Origin: Diploptera punctata
Lineage: Eukaryota; Arthropoda; Insecta; Blattodea; Blaberidae
Direction of reading: 5' to 3'
Assembly: GCA_030220185.1 (NCBI GenBank)
Contig: JASPKZ010003421.1
Coordinates: forward strand, 883,501-947,500
DNA length: 64,000 nt
Shown: positions 22,155 through 33,949 of the stretch, piece by piece
How the letters are laid out: each line of letters begins with the position of its first letter
Numbering within the stretch: position 1 is the first letter of the stretch
Program-made: the position numbers and the translations under genes
Notes under the pieces: generated by a model
Told to the model about the DNA's origin: nothing
Database searches by the model: none
The model's input: only the letters and a program-made list of their open reading frames with translations

Positions 22155-22505
22155 CCGTCCATAGTAATTCTGCCCGAAGGCAGGTCCTTCACTGCAATCA
22201 TAGCATTTTCATGCTATGCTTGCAGCTTTACTAGGGACTTGTAGGTGTGGTAGCTTCCCGTTGCTTTCCACACCGGTGAAGGATGATGATGATGAAATTG
22301 ATAAGGATGATAATGATAAGGATGATGATGATGGCCATATGATTTCGGGGACCGTTTGGGCCTTAAAGTTTTCCTGACATTTGTCTTACAGGTGAGGAAA
22401 AACCCCGATAAAAACCTCACCCAGAAAAACTGTCCCGACCGGGGATCGAACCCGGGCCCGCTGCGTGACAAGGCAGCACGCTACCTCGAGACCACAGCGG
22501 TGGAC
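22155..22505 (-). mobile_element. SINE family E, between the Penelope-like copies
   Basis: Complete copy with an 11-bp TSD, ACAAAACTAAT, at 22144-22154 and 22506-22516. The (ATC)n stretch is interrupted. Confidence 0.95.
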
Positions 22506-22516
22506 ACAAAACTAAT

Positions 22517-23091
22517 GATAAACTAAATAATATAATAAGTAACAAAATAGAAAAACACAATACATTTAATGGCAAGGGTGTATATAAATTAATATACAAA
22601 GACTGTGACAAGTTCTATATAGGTAGAACGAAAATATGCTTCAACATAAGGTTTAAATAACATCGTAACGATTTCGTATACGCATATGGAAAGTCTAATT
22701 ACGCTAAACACATAATAAACGCCGGTCATAGAAGGAACTCAATACAAGACACCCTTACAATAGTACACAAAGAGGGAAATCCAACTAAAATCAACATATT
22801 GGAAGACCTGGAAATCATCAAGGAAATAGACAACAAGCTTTTAATAAATGAAAGCACTCCCAGACTAAACAACCCACTACACGATATCGTCAGGAAGAAG
22901 CTTTACTCACGACAACACCACGTTACGACCAGCAACATCTACCACAATGCTGGATATTGTAGCGAACAAAGACCTGCTGATGATGTAACGGATGTTCTGA
23001 AAGGCTTACAGGCATAAAGAATACAAATTTTATAAGTTGAGGACGACGGATCTTACCTAAGAAGGTATATTTTAACTTATTTTATTTTATG
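22517..23091 (+). mobile_element. Penelope-like element, GIY-YIG endonuclease and 3' end
   Basis: Encodes GVYKLIYKDCDKFYIGRT (about 22575-22630), the GIY-YIG nuclease motif with the conserved cysteine pair, then an in-frame stop near 22658, then an open stretch to the natural stop at 23017 (LKGLQA). Penelope-like elements use this nuclease with their reverse transcriptase to prime on nicked DNA. The RT part is missing. The 3' UTR ends in TTTTATTTTATGAC. Paired head-to-head with the fragment at 21880. Confidence 0.8.
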
Positions 23092-23747
23092 ACACTACAA
23101 CTTCGAGTCCGGATTGGAGCCGAGTAGAAAATGAAGGGGAAAGTTACTGTGTAATCTCTGGACAAAACGTACGTTTTATATCCCTTGTTGAATGATGGAC
23201 AAAACTTATAACAAGACGTAGCATGTAAACCGGCCTTAACACTAATCATGGTTATTGGTGTCATTTAATTTTCACTCCTTCCCACTTCCTCAATCCCCTT
23301 TGGGATGATAGGGGTTGAACGTAGGGTAAATCCCACTGGGACTGTGGTCAATCAGCATAGCGACACCGAAAACTCTAGATTCGATTCTAATCTCGACTAC
23401 TTTTTGAAAATTTATTTTTAATTCATTCTTACCCCTCTCCCAGGGTGCTAAGTATCAAACATGGGCAAGGTATCTGTATATTACTTAGTTTACTTAACCC
23501 ATAAATTTGTTCTGTATCCTATAAAATGCACTGATTTAATCTATTTAACATATCTAATAAAACAACGGGAAAATTAATCGCTTGAAATTATTTAAATTTG
23601 TGTGAAATTATACTAAAATATGCAATAGGTAATAACTTACGGCCCTGCATGATTTGTTTGCACTGACGTCCGTCACATTTAAATAAGTTGGAATAAGAAA
23701 TTTATTATTTCTAATATAAAGGTTAACAAAAGAAAGATATCCGTAAA
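23092..23747. other. unassigned stretch, possible tRNA-like head
   Basis: CTAGATTCGATTCTA near 23378 resembles a B box, with GGTCAATCAGCATAGC upstream, so an old SINE is possible. Otherwise nothing recognised. Confidence 0.3.
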
Positions 23748-23762
23748 CCAGCAAAATAGAAT

Positions 23763-24065
23763 ACAGACAGCGGAGATGAGGTTCCTAAGACAAGTTAAAG
23801 GATGTATAAGACTTGATAGAATAAGAAATGAGGATATAAGAGAAGAATTGAAAGTACAGCCTTTATTGGATAAGGTCACGAATTACAGACAGAAACGGAT
23901 TGATCATATGGATGGAATGAGTAAGGAGAGATATCCATTGTTAGCAAGATAATATCAAGCAAGAGGAAGAAGTGATGTTGGAAGGCCTAGAAGACGTTGG
24001 GCTGATGTATTATGAAGTCGGAACGGGCAATTGCATAATCCCTGGAGTGATGATGATGATGATGA
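23763..24065 (+). mobile_element. LINE group M, 5'-truncated insertion with TSD
   Basis: Encodes AEMRFLRQVKGCIRLDRIR and NEDIREEL, later VGRPRRRWADVL, a stop and a (GAT)n tail. The 15-bp duplication CCAGCAAAAT(A/C)GAAT at 23748-23762 and 24066-24080 marks both ends, so this is a complete, very short target-primed insertion. Confidence 0.9.
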
Positions 24066-24241
24066 CCAGCAAAATCGAATCATATATCATCTTCCTGAGG
24101 TATTGGCATAGTTTATCCAGTTCCTTGCGTAAAGGACGTTTTTAGAAATGTACTCATTTCAATTTTAATGACAATATGAAGTGATGAAGGAATAGTGATA
24201 GTAAAATTTCATTTTAATTTTCAAATTAGGCTACAGGTAAA

Positions 24242-24268
24242 CATATATATATATATATATATATATAT
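24242..24268. repeat. (TA)n microsatellite
   Basis: Immediately precedes SINE E; a further short TA run follows that SINE. Confidence 0.95.
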
Positions 24269-24648
24269 TCCATCGCTGTGGTCTCGAGGTAGTGTGCTGC
24301 CTTGTCACGCAGCGGGCCTGGGTTCGATCCTCGGTCAGGACAGTTTTTCTGGGTGAGGTTTTTATCGGGGTTTTTCCTCACCTGTAAGACAAATGTCAGA
24401 AAAAAAATTAAGGCCCAAAAGGTCCCCTAAATCATATGGCCATCAGGCCATCATCATCATCATCATCATAATCATCCTTCACCGTTGTGGAAAGCAACGG
24501 GAAGCTATCACACCTACAATTCCCTAGTAAAGCTGCAAAGCACGAAGAGTTTGAAGCTAAGATATTAATAAATTTATTGTTTCAAAAATATTAGCATGAA
24601 AATGTTATGATTATGGTGAAAGACCTGCCTTCAGGCAGAATTACTATG
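24269..24648 (+). mobile_element. SINE family E with a small internal insertion
   Basis: Standard head and body. Relative to the other copies about 50 bp (starting CACGAAGAGTTTGAAG) are inserted after GCTGCAAAG. Confidence 0.9.
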
Positions 24649-24660
24649 TATATATATATT

Positions 24661-25262
24661 GCGACCCCTGTATTTATAACAGAGAATAGGAGTTACAAAA
24701 CCATCATTGAGCCAACTCGCTTCATTAAATAAACTGTTTTGTTATTTTAATAAAAACGCTCTTCTCATGTAAGGCATGACGCTATGTCGAGTGGTAAAAA
24801 GAATAAAGCCTCTATTTTTTGAAGGTGTGTAATGTATAAGGATGCTGGCTGACCACCACGGGAATAGATTAAATCAAATGGGTGACACGAGTATGGACAA
24901 GTGGCGGAATAGCGTTTTTGGCAGGGGAAAAGTAACAAATCTCGCTAAAACCTGTCTTGACTTTGATTCTGCCATAACCAAGACGCGGACACGAGACCTA
25001 GATACGAGTGTCTAACCACTGGCGCCACGTACGGCTTTTATTAAACATGTAATTTTATTTCTAACTTTATATTGATTTAATAACTACATTTTATTTTTAA
25101 AATATAATAATAGTAATATGCATGTACCGAAGATTTATTTTTAAACTACTACTTTTTTTTTTTTGCCTGTACTTTTTGACATGCACGCTTTCAATTTATA
25201 TAATGCTAACCTTCAATGCGACATGCTACTGCATTCCAAATTATTTTTGTAGCGATAAATAT
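24661..25262. other. unassigned stretch, possible tRNA-like head
   Basis: The minus strand near 24960-25035 has GGCGCCAGTGGTTAGACAC (A-box-like), but the B box is poor. Otherwise AT-rich and unassigned. Confidence 0.3.
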
Positions 25263-26468
25263 ATCAATAATTCTTCTTCTTCTTGCAAGGATTAAACCTT
25301 TATGGTTCGTTCCGGCTCCATGTATTACAGCTATCTCTTTTTCCTCCTATTATTTGATAGTTTAGATTTTTCCTGGGCAATCAGTACGTAACTATTCTGC
25401 AGACATGTTCATACCATTTTCTCCTATATTATTCTATTTTATCTGTCAAACTGAATATTTGTAGTTTTTTACGGATATGTTCACTTCATTTTTTAACCAT
25501 TAAAGTATATTCTGCCACAAATCGTAAGTATTTAATTTCTGCTGCTTCTATTATTTTAATAGACTTTATTGAGAGTCCATATTTCTGATCCATACAATAT
25601 TGCAGGTACAGTCAATACTTATAAAATTTTAAATGTGTTTCTTTTCTTACTTTCTTTCCCAATGTTCTTTTAAGGTTGTCACATAAATATTGAAATATTT
25701 GTTATTTATTATTTGTCTTTTTCTCTATTACAACCTAAAGATACACCCAGATAATTTAAATCTTTTACTTGTTCTAACGTTTTGCCATTTAGTACTACTT
25801 TTTTTCTTTCCATTTCTTTGCCACACTGGGTCATTAATTTAGTTCTTGTTGAAGAAATTTCTCTTATGCAATATTGTTTAATTTGAAAATTGTTCTTTGT
25901 AAGTCATTCTCTCTTGTCGGCCGCGGTGGACTAGTGGTTATGCTCCTTGCCTCTGGTTCCGAGGGTCGCGGGTTCAAACCCGGCCGGGGTCGATGGATGT
26001 TTTAGGACGGAAAATCCAAGGAGCAAGTCCTCCGGGAGGGACTTTAAGCCGTGGGTCCCGAGTCTGAAGATTTTCAGGCTCGTAAAAAATCCTTAAGCCT
26101 GAATGAAAAGGCCTATAAGCAAAATTTACCTAATTTTCCCGTCCTAGTACTACCTTGGTTTCCTAGATGTCAGTATGAGGCGGAACGCTGACCACGACCA
26201 CTAAAAAAATGACATCTATACGAAAACAAGTGTAACTAAATTAGTATGGTTCAAATTCTTCCCTGTAGGGGGAGAGCGCCTAAATCTCTGTAAAGGGAAA
26301 ACATGGGCTTACAATACAATACAAAAAGTCATTCTCTGAAGAAGCCATTATAGTCTGATCATTAGCAATACGGATTTTATTATTAGAATTTAAAGTTACT
26401 TGCCATTTTCTGACAACTTTGTCAAGATATAAATTGAAGAGAGTGGGTGAAAGAGAGCCCACTCTAAT
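25263..26468 (-). mobile_element. LINE group M, RT fragment split by SINE B
   Basis: The minus strand encodes LSPTLFNLYLDKVV near 26430, then (past the SINE) decayed RT and C-terminal sequence, ending in a GAAGAAGAAG tail at 25263. The YADD box is altered to IANDQTIMA. The part split by the SINE is continuous when the SINE is skipped. Confidence 0.8.
25913..26325 (+). mobile_element. SINE family B, nested in a LINE
   Basis: Full-length. TSD AAGTCATTCTCT at 25901-25912 and 26326-26337, both copies perfect, showing it entered after the LINE. Confidence 0.95.
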
Positions 26469-26472
26469 GATG

Positions 26473-26511
<39 letters not shown>

Positions 26512-26519
26512 TAATAATG

Positions 26520-26551
<32 letters not shown>
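26468..26551. repeat. (TAA)n microsatellite
   Basis: Interrupted TAA run at the truncated 5' edge of the minus-strand LINE. Confidence 0.95.
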
Positions 26552-26687
26552 TAATAAAAATTGAGCTAATTACAGTAAAAAACACCTATTACGTAGACGT
26601 TATCTGATGTAGATAATAAAAAAGTATTTAAATAAGTAAACTCGCATATTAAATATTAGAGCACTTCTACTAGTCTACATTACAAAA

Positions 26688-26960
26688 TGTCGGTCCTGGT
26701 AGAATAGTAGTTACCACGCTAATCTTAGGATCCTGTGATCGCGGGTTCAAACCGGCAGGGGAATGTGTTTTTTTAGTAGCATACAACCGCGAATAGAGTT
26801 TCTTCGCGAGGCAGATAAAGCCGTACGTTCCGTTTCATACATTTGCGGAATGAAAAATAACTTTGTCTGAAATAAGAGGACTCCGATGGGGAGAAAAGTC
26901 GGTCCTTTTACGTTCACATCTAAATTGAATATAGAAACATTATATTTTACAGTCATAATT
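26688..26960 (+). mobile_element. SINE-like element with tRNA-like head (single copy)
   Basis: GAATAGTAGTTACCACGC (A-box-like) and GCGGGTTCAAACC (B box), followed by a body different from families A-E. A related head may lie on the minus strand at 48100-48245. Confidence 0.55.
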
Positions 26961-27401
26961 TAACTAGCGAGATTCTGATTTTATGATATTTGTTAGATTA
27001 ATGCTACATTTATACTTGGCACAAGTTTCAAGGTCATCACTCCCAATTCCTTTCTTGAGTTGTGTGTAAGTCAAGACATGTTCAATACTGCCTATGGCTG
27101 CAATGGAAGAGAAAGAGAACAGTATACCTCTTTTGAAATTCTGCTTTCATCTAAAAAAAAAAATCAGCTGAGGCCTATGCATTGTTACAGGAGACCTATG
27201 AAGAATTTGTTCTTCCCTATAGCACAGCTCGAAGATAGTAGACCTATACCTTGTTTAAAGAGGGGACAATCAATTTCAAATGAACGCGAACCCAGAACTA
27301 ACAGCTATTGCTCTTACGGAAGAAAGCATTAACATCCTTGCTGACTTATTGAGAGTATATCGACGAATAAAGTTCACACGTTCAGGCTACCAATTAGGCA
27401 A
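26961..27401. other. unassigned stretch
   Basis: A 90-codon frame (27060-27332) has no motif. Nothing else recognised. Confidence 0.35.
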
Positions 27402-27565
27402 ATTCGGTCTTCATTAAGATAGCAATGGGGATAGAATAGTCATATATACATTCGGTCCTAATGAAGATAGTAACAACAATGGGGTTTGATTAGTCAAAGA
27501 TAAATGGAGTCTTAATGAAGAAAGTAACAACAACGAGGTTAGATTAGTCATCTCTGCCACATCAA
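27402..27565. repeat. degenerate tandem repeat, 3 units of 50-55 bp
   Basis: Three successive blocks share TCNTAATGAAGATAGTAACAACAA and GATTAGTCA with mismatches. Short and old. Confidence 0.75.
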
Positions 27566-28106
27566 ATAATCTTATTAAGAGTACAATACTCCAGCATAAG
27601 GATGTTCATATTTACACGTGGACGCCTCCATATGGCGAAACGCGAAACTAGATAGATATTAGTGCAGAACGTTTGCCTATGGCTACGGCCAGAAAAGAGG
27701 GGACTTTATCAGCACATCCAGTTACAGAATGAAGGCTCTCATGAACCGGAATTCTGGAGGACCTCCATAGAATTGTCTCTGCAGATAAATTTCTGCGACT
27801 TCCTGGCCCCATCCGTTGGTAAACGCTCTTTAGATAGACACTTAAACGGTAGCATCATCGTTGCTAGATCTGCAGAACTACAGCGCGGGTGCGCCGACGC
27901 GCTCCTGTTTCTCGTGTAGTGACTTACCTTGACTAGAGGCAGATGACAGTGTTCGACGCACTACATGTGTACAATAAACAGTCAGTGAACAAGACGAGTA
28001 CAACGAAGTGGTCCACATTCAATACGGAATGGGAAGAGATGTTTTTTGTGTTAGGCAGTATAGTGCACGTTGTTTGGTATGAGAAGCAATGATTAAATAT
28101 ACTTCA
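27566..28106. other. unassigned, somewhat GC-rich stretch
   Basis: An 85-codon frame (27662-27919) is open but shows no domain. Could be a decayed repeat. Confidence 0.35.
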
Positions 28107-28118
28107 CATTACTATATA

Positions 28119-28739
28119 TTCTTCTTCTTCCTTTAAAGTATTAGGCCAATCCCTGTTAAGATCCTACAGAAAATTTTCCCTCCAGCGTTTCATAGGACGG
28201 CCCAGAGATATTCGTCCTCTTGGTATATAATTATAAACAGCTTTGGGGATTCGATTTGAACTCATTCTTTCAAGATGGTGTTCCAAATTTAGTTGGTACT
28301 GTTTAATATATTCCAAAATAGGCGTAGTCTACAATTCTTTTAAGATATCGGTGTTCCTTTTCCGATCCCATCTGGTGTAACCCGCTGTTCTGCGCATGAA
28401 TCTCATTTCACAAGCCGTTATTCTGCTTTCATGTCATTTTTTTAGTATCCATGCTTCACTACCATATGACAACACTGGTCTAGCCAAAGTGTTATGTAAA
28501 CGTAATTTGGCGTTTTTTTGTACAAGCGATGGTTTCATAACTTGATTAATATTTCCCAAACTTTTATAATAACTAGTAATTTTTTCATGGATATCCTTCT
28601 CATCCCCGATAGAGAGATAATATCCAAGATATTTAAATTGATTAGATCTCTCTAAAATTGTATTCTGGAGACAGATTTCACTTTGTATGGGGTTCTTCCC
28701 AGGGAATGCCATAATTTTAATTTTGTTAATTGATATTTT
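28119..28739 (-). mobile_element. LINE group M, 5'-truncated insertion with TSD
   Basis: The minus strand encodes INKIKIMAFPGKNP, QFKYLGYYLS and RPVLSYGSEAWILKK, then further C-terminal sequence and a GAAGAAGAA tail. The 12-bp duplication CATTACTATATA is perfect at 28107-28118 and 28740-28751. Confidence 0.9.
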
Positions 28740-28784
28740 CATTACTATATAAGAAGTAGATTCACCACTGTGCATGGTGCGGAT

Positions 28785-29475
28785 TATTGTGAAGAAAACC
28801 TAACCGGGGCGGCGTGGAACAAGGGAAAATCCTCGAAGGTCTCAAATCTAAAACTGAAGAATTTTGAAAAACATGTCGTCCATATTATTCGGCAGGGTGT
28901 AGTTCGCGCTTGCTATACAATTTCCAACTATATAGCTGAAATGTCGAAGCCATTTACAGAAGAGAAATTTATTAAAAACTGTACTAAAACGGCTGCTGAA
29001 GAGGTTGGCCCTAAATTAGTTCATTATTTCAAGGCAGTTAGTTTATCTCTTACGACAATAAATGAACGTATTGTACATTTAGACGAAAATGTGAAGGAAC
29101 AATTGCTATCAAAATGTCAGACTCTATTGTTTTATTCACTAGCTCATGACAAAATATTACAGACGTTAGAGTAATAACTTAATTAGTAATCTTCATTATG
29201 GGTATGGATAATGAATTAAACATAATTGAAGAATGCCTGTATCTTATACTTTTGATGAGTCATACTACTGATATTGACGTATTTAAAATCGTGGTTGAGG
29301 TGGTTAATATGTTTGGACTTAACTGGCAAAAAGCAGTATTGTTGCAGATGGCGCTCCGTCGATGATAGGTCACATGAATGGATTTGCAGGGAAATTGAAG
29401 TAGTTTTTGCATGGAAATATTATCATTCGTACTAGTGGCTTATTCATTCATTGCTTTATTTACCTGTGTGAAAAA
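28785..29475 (+). pseudogene. hAT-like transposase remnant (GTF2IRD2/ZBED-type)
   Basis: A frame open from about 28812 encodes RACYTISNYIAEMSKPFTE, EEKFIKNC, AAEEVGPKLVHYFKAVSLS, TTINERI and EQLLSKCQ. This order is typical of the domesticated and active hAT-superfamily transposases related to GTF2IRD2 and SCAND3. After the stop at 29172, similarity continues with MFGLNWQKAVLL and, one frame over, IVADGAPSMIGHMNGFAGKL (the conserved TDGAPSM block). The DES of the catalytic motif is lost to a change at AHDK. Terminal repeats and an 8-bp TSD were not found; the left edge abuts the LINE. Confidence 0.7.
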
Positions 29476-30447
29476 ATTGCAAGCTTCAACAACGTTATAT
29501 CGGTAGTTGTGAAAATAATAACCTGAACCAGATCACTACTAAATACATAGGAAATTCTAAGTATTTCTGAAGGCCACTGATGCAGACTGACTCCTCGTAC
29601 TACCAATCTACGCAGAATTGGAAATTGGTCTGTGGCGCATGTCCATTGCTAACTTTTAGACCATGTAGCAGGATTAAATATATTCAAAATATTAAAATAT
29701 AATTAATACGATTAATAATAATGGCTGAGTAAAAATCCCAAGAAGTGAGGGAACACGTAGAAAACTATCAATGCATTTAATACTAACTGGAAAGCGCACA
29801 AACGTGCATGAGTCTATTACCAACATTTAGGAACACAAAACGAATGATACCTGACCACTCTAATCTATAATGAATAACTTGTGCATTTGGAGTGGGGAAG
29901 ATGACTTTATGGGATGAGTCATCGCCCTTAGAAGGCGAAGACGCGTATCACAACTTCCTCACACTCATACGTTCTACAATAAGCAAGTTCTTCAGAAACC
30001 GTTAGCGACCGTCCTAAATTCATAATTTATAAAATTTAAGTGGTAGTAAATACACGCGGACTTGAATGAATTAATCGACCCCTCTCTGAATATCGGTGAA
30101 ATGTAAAACGATTGTAATTCTCTGTAAATTGATAGTGCGAAATTAATCAATAAACTGGAGTAACTGTGTTAGCATTATAAATCCCTGGGATCTCCTAATC
30201 TACCGTGAGCGAACCGGCGCAACCTATAGTTGAGATTTGATCAAAATAAATAAATGCACATCCTCTGAATTGTTCACCGGACGTAATCGATTTCTCGTAG
30301 CGAAATATTCATCCAACGCCTCTGGAAACTCTAATATTTTGCTAGTAGATTGATGTTTCATACTGTATATAGCCATTAACATCTTTCTGGGGCTACGTCG
30401 GGCCCTATACGGGTTACATCGCGGCCAATTTTATTCACTATATATAA
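29476..30447. other. unassigned stretch of about 1 kb
   Basis: The first 60 bp may still be hAT remnant. The rest shows no motif or repeat partner in this window. Confidence 0.35.
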
Positions 30448-30770
30448 GTCCACAGCTGTGGTCTCGAGGTAGCGTGTTAGCTTGTCACGCAGCGGGCCCA
30501 GGTTCGATTCCCGTTCGGGACAGGCTCCTGGGTGAGGATTTTTCGGGATTTTTCCTCACCTGTAAGACTAATGTCAAGAAGATTAAGGCCCAACGGTCCC
30601 CTAAAATCATCCGCCCATCGTCTTCATCCGTATCATTATCATCATCATCATCATCATCGTTCACCGGTGTGGAAAGCTACCACACCTATAATTCCCTAGT
30701 ACAGCTGCAAAGGTAGCATGATAATGCTATGATTCCAGTGAAAGACCTGCCCTCGGGCAGAATTACTATG
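30448..30770 (+). mobile_element. SINE family E copy
   Basis: Head GTCCACAGCTGTGGTCTCG, B box AGGTTCGATTCCC and a (TCA)n stretch within the body. Lies between TATATATAA and a TA microsatellite. Confidence 0.9.
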
Positions 30771-30774
30771 AATG

Positions 30775-30801
30775 GTTATATATATATATATATATATATA
30801 T
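30775..30801. repeat. (TA)n microsatellite
   Basis: Follows the SINE end within a few bases. Confidence 0.95.
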
Positions 30802-31059
30802 TTATTTATAATTAAGTTATAATTGTATATTTCTGTGCAATTTACATGTTTCGACTGTTTTTTATATTTATTTTTTACATACTAAATTACACTAACATAG
30901 TAATATGCATATTTCTCCGAATAACTTAATACGTTTGATTGCGCCTTGCCTATTAATTTACTTAAAAATGTGACTTATAATGTTATAATAGTAAATTAAC
31001 ACTACTATTCCTAATTCTAAACCTAGGCCTATTTATATTTACACAATTTATATTCGTAC

Positions 31060-31330
31060 GTTATTCTAATGCTGTTCAATAGGGTCCGGTGTGTACGAGT
31101 TGTTTCTCTATCTCATGAAGACGCAGGGCCTGGTAATATAGCACCTCACTACGGGATAATTATGTTGTCCGTCGGTTCCAAAATGAGAGCTCTGACGGCC
31201 AGTTGATGCCTTCATCTGCTTGAGTCATATCCTCCAGCCGGCTCCGGAATGCACAATTATATTTAGTGCATTCCCACAAAACATGACTCTCTTATCCTGA
31301 TACATGGAAATCATGCCTATATTATGCTGT
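31060..31330 (-). mobile_element. LINE C-terminal fragment, RNase H-bearing type
   Basis: The minus strand reads ESHVLWECTKYNCAFRSRL, EINWP-like and VLYYQALRLHEIEK. The HVLWEC block is typical of the C-terminal end of I, R1 and Jockey-like elements. A different lineage from groups L and M. Short and decayed. Confidence 0.6.
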
Positions 31331-31423
31331 ATTTTAATTGTGGCATTAGACTCTGCGGCTAACATGGAAATTGTCAAATATTACAACTTAATTTCACAAA
31401 AAAAAGATTGAATTGTATTCTCA

Positions 31424-31837
31424 CAAGGGAACTGTCGACCATTGCATGTCAAAACCTACCTTGAAATTTCTCCCAGAGAAGTGTTGTGAAGTACCAAAGC
31501 AGTGATAAAAAAATCTTTCGCTTTGAACTAAAAGGCTCTAAAATCCAGAGCCAAATCTCTCATTTAAACTACAGGGAAGTAATGCTATAACTGACTTGAT
31601 GGATTGGATCACCCTCAAAACCTGCCATCCGCCCCCGCTCCACTCCGCTCTAATCATGCACGGAGTCCATCTGCTTCGCACAGTGGATTGCTATTACTGG
31701 ATTCTGGCTTCGATTTCTCTGTCGTGCAGTTAAAAACAGCAGATATTCTTTTTGAATACGGTCTTGGTACATCACAACGCTTCTCTGGGATAAATTTAAA
31801 GGTAGGTTTCGGAATGCAATGGTTGACAGTTCCCTTG
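31424..31837 (+). mobile_element. MITE with long TIRs, copy 1 (414 bp)
   Basis: Begins CAAGGGAACTGTC and ends GACAGTTCCCTTG. Terminal inverted repeats extend about 80 bp (GTACCAAAGC ... TTGGTACATC) and the centre is non-coding. Flanked by TCA (31421-31423, 31838-31840). A 3-bp TNA-type TSD suggests a PIF/Harbinger-like mobilising transposase; a CACTA-type origin is the alternative. Confidence 0.85.
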
Positions 31838-31897
31838 TCAGTCTTATAACTATGGTGAATTTAAGTATGATAAAGCTAAACTGACAAATACGTAGTA

Positions 31898-33239
31898 CAG
31901 TCAATCAGTTTTGAGTCTGAGCGCATAGTGGCGCTGTGGTGAACTATAGCGCATAGTTGGCACCGTGGTATGGTACCTTGTCAGTTAGTCTCTCGTCCAA
32001 GCAAGAGGCAGTTGAGTGCATGCACTGCAAGCAGAACTACGGCCTTTGTTGTGACGGTGATTTGAATGCGCGGGTCGGAACTCGAGATGTCACAGTTTGA
32101 GCAAACGGGCAAACGTCAAGTTCTGTCAGAAATTAGGCAAGACCGCTGCCGAAACGTTTCAAATTATGCATCAAGTTTACAGTGGGTACGCATTGAGTCG
32201 CAGTGTTGTGTTTAGGTGGCACCGACTTTTTTTGCAAGGAAGAGATAGTTTGGAAGATGATGTGCGTACTGGTCTGCCACAAACAATTCGAACTGAACGC
32301 AAGATCGAAGAAGTTGTAACGTTGGTGCTTGCTAACCGCACCCAATCTGTAGACGATTTGGCGGCAGCGGTAGGGGTCAGCCATGGTACTTGCTACAAAA
32401 CTCTGTCTGATTACCTTGAACATGTCTCGTGTTATCCAGCACAGTGTGCCACGAATTCTGTCGCAAGACCAACGTGATGATCGCCTGACGATTTGTGGTG
32501 ACCTCATCAGTGGTGCTGCGATGATCCGACGTGTCTCAAACGAATAAAAACTGGAGACGAAACATGGTGTTTCTTTTACGATCCGCAACTGAAACGACAA
32601 TCCGCCATCTGGAGAACGCCATTATCACCACAACAGAAAAAGCCCCGACAAGACAGGTCAAAAGGCAAGGTTATGCCTGAAATGTTTTTTGATTCAAATG
32701 GAATTGTTCACATGGAATTTATCCCAGAAGGTTCAACTGTAAAAAAAAAACGCTGCAAAGAGATCCCTGGCATTTTATGCTATTCAATTCGCCGTAAGCG
32801 TCCTGATATTTGGCGTACAAAGAATTGGCTGTTGCTACACGACAACGCCCCCGCACATCGTTCTGCCCTTGTCCAAGAGGAACTTGCAAGGCGACAGGTG
32901 ACAGTTGCCATATCCTCCGTACTCACCTAATCTCGCACCATGCGATTTTTTCTCTTCCCTCGCATGAAAGCAATCCTGCGTGGGCGTAAATTTCATCCTT
33001 CCGAAGAGGTCATGACTACCACAAGAGATGTTGTACGGGACATTCTTGCCAACAACTTTCAGTGGTGCTTCCAGCAGCTATACCAACGTTGGCAAACGTA
33101 CATAACGGCCAACGGCGTCTATTTTGAAGTAGGATGTGGTTCTGTTTAAGTGTACGCTTAGTTATCGGCATCTTGTGAGACATCCAGATTATTGTAGGTG
33201 CCAACCCTCCAGGCGTAAAGTCTCAGAACTTAATGACTG
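31898..33239 (+). mobile_element. mariner transposon, full-length but inactive (1342 bp)
   Basis: Standard mariner size with 27-bp imperfect TIRs (CAGTCA.T.AGTT.TGAG) and a TA duplication at 31896-31897 and 33240-33241. Both ends are therefore present and only the transposase is broken. Inserted just 58 bp from the MITE at 31424. Confidence 0.95.
32087..33149 (+). pseudogene. mariner transposase, frameshifted
   Basis: DDE/D transposase that cuts and pastes the element by its TIRs. The likely ATG at 32087 (MSQFEQ) is followed almost at once by a frameshift into NVKFCQKLGKTAAETF. The N-terminal half has two helix-turn-helix regions (RSVVFRWHRLF; GVSHGTCYK). The catalytic aspartates are in TGDETW (32556-32558), LLHDNAPAH (32841-32843) and LAPCDFFLFP (32944-32946). 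The last two are 103 nt apart instead of the 105 expected for DD34D, showing another indel. At least four frame breaks in about 1.06 kb. C terminus VGCGSV at 33149. Confidence 0.92.
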
Positions 33240-33241
33240 TA

Positions 33242-33949
33242 GTAGTAGAAAAGGTTTACACAAATGTAAGGTAGCTTTATAAAAAATACTTTTGTATGGA
33301 AAATGAATTGACGAAAACGTGATATAAAATTCAGTATCCCTTTCCTTTGAAATACATTTATATTATTTATATTTCAAACAAACATTAATTGATTCACTTC
33401 AATATTTCCCTATATATATTTCGCGGGTTCTTTTTAAGTCCAAGTTCCCTTTTTAGTCATTCCTTTTACTTGAGAATCCTTTTATGATGAAATATTAAAA
33501 GAAAAATGCATTGGTATCCATGAATTTTCGTAACAAAGAAACATTAGACACTTTTTAATCTTCCAGAAGAGATCAAGTACGCATGTATTGTATCGTACCG
33601 TGTAATAAAACAAAAGCATTATTCCTGTTAACATTAAGTGACCATTTTCTTAGAACAAATAGACTTATATTTTCCATTTTAGAAGGCATGATATGTTCTT
33701 CGAATAACTTGAAATCAATGAATTTGGTAATCTTATAAGATATACTGCAACCCTTCAGAGAGAAAAAATAACATGCATTTATTCATAGACTTCTAAAATC
33801 TTATTTTCTAAAAAAATCGTCTTCATTATATTTTATGGGTCAAACCATTTTTTCCCCTTTAAGATGCGGACACAGATTTAAATGCGCACATATGTAAAAT
33901 ATTCTAATTATTAAAACTTTAAAAATATGTAACAAATAAATATATATAT
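33242..33949. other. unassigned AT-rich stretch
   Basis: No open frame or repeat recognised. Confidence 0.4.

Noticed and set aside
32133..32600. 155-codon minus-strand frame within the mariner
   Set aside because: Shadow of the transposase on the plus strand, which carries the conserved motifs.
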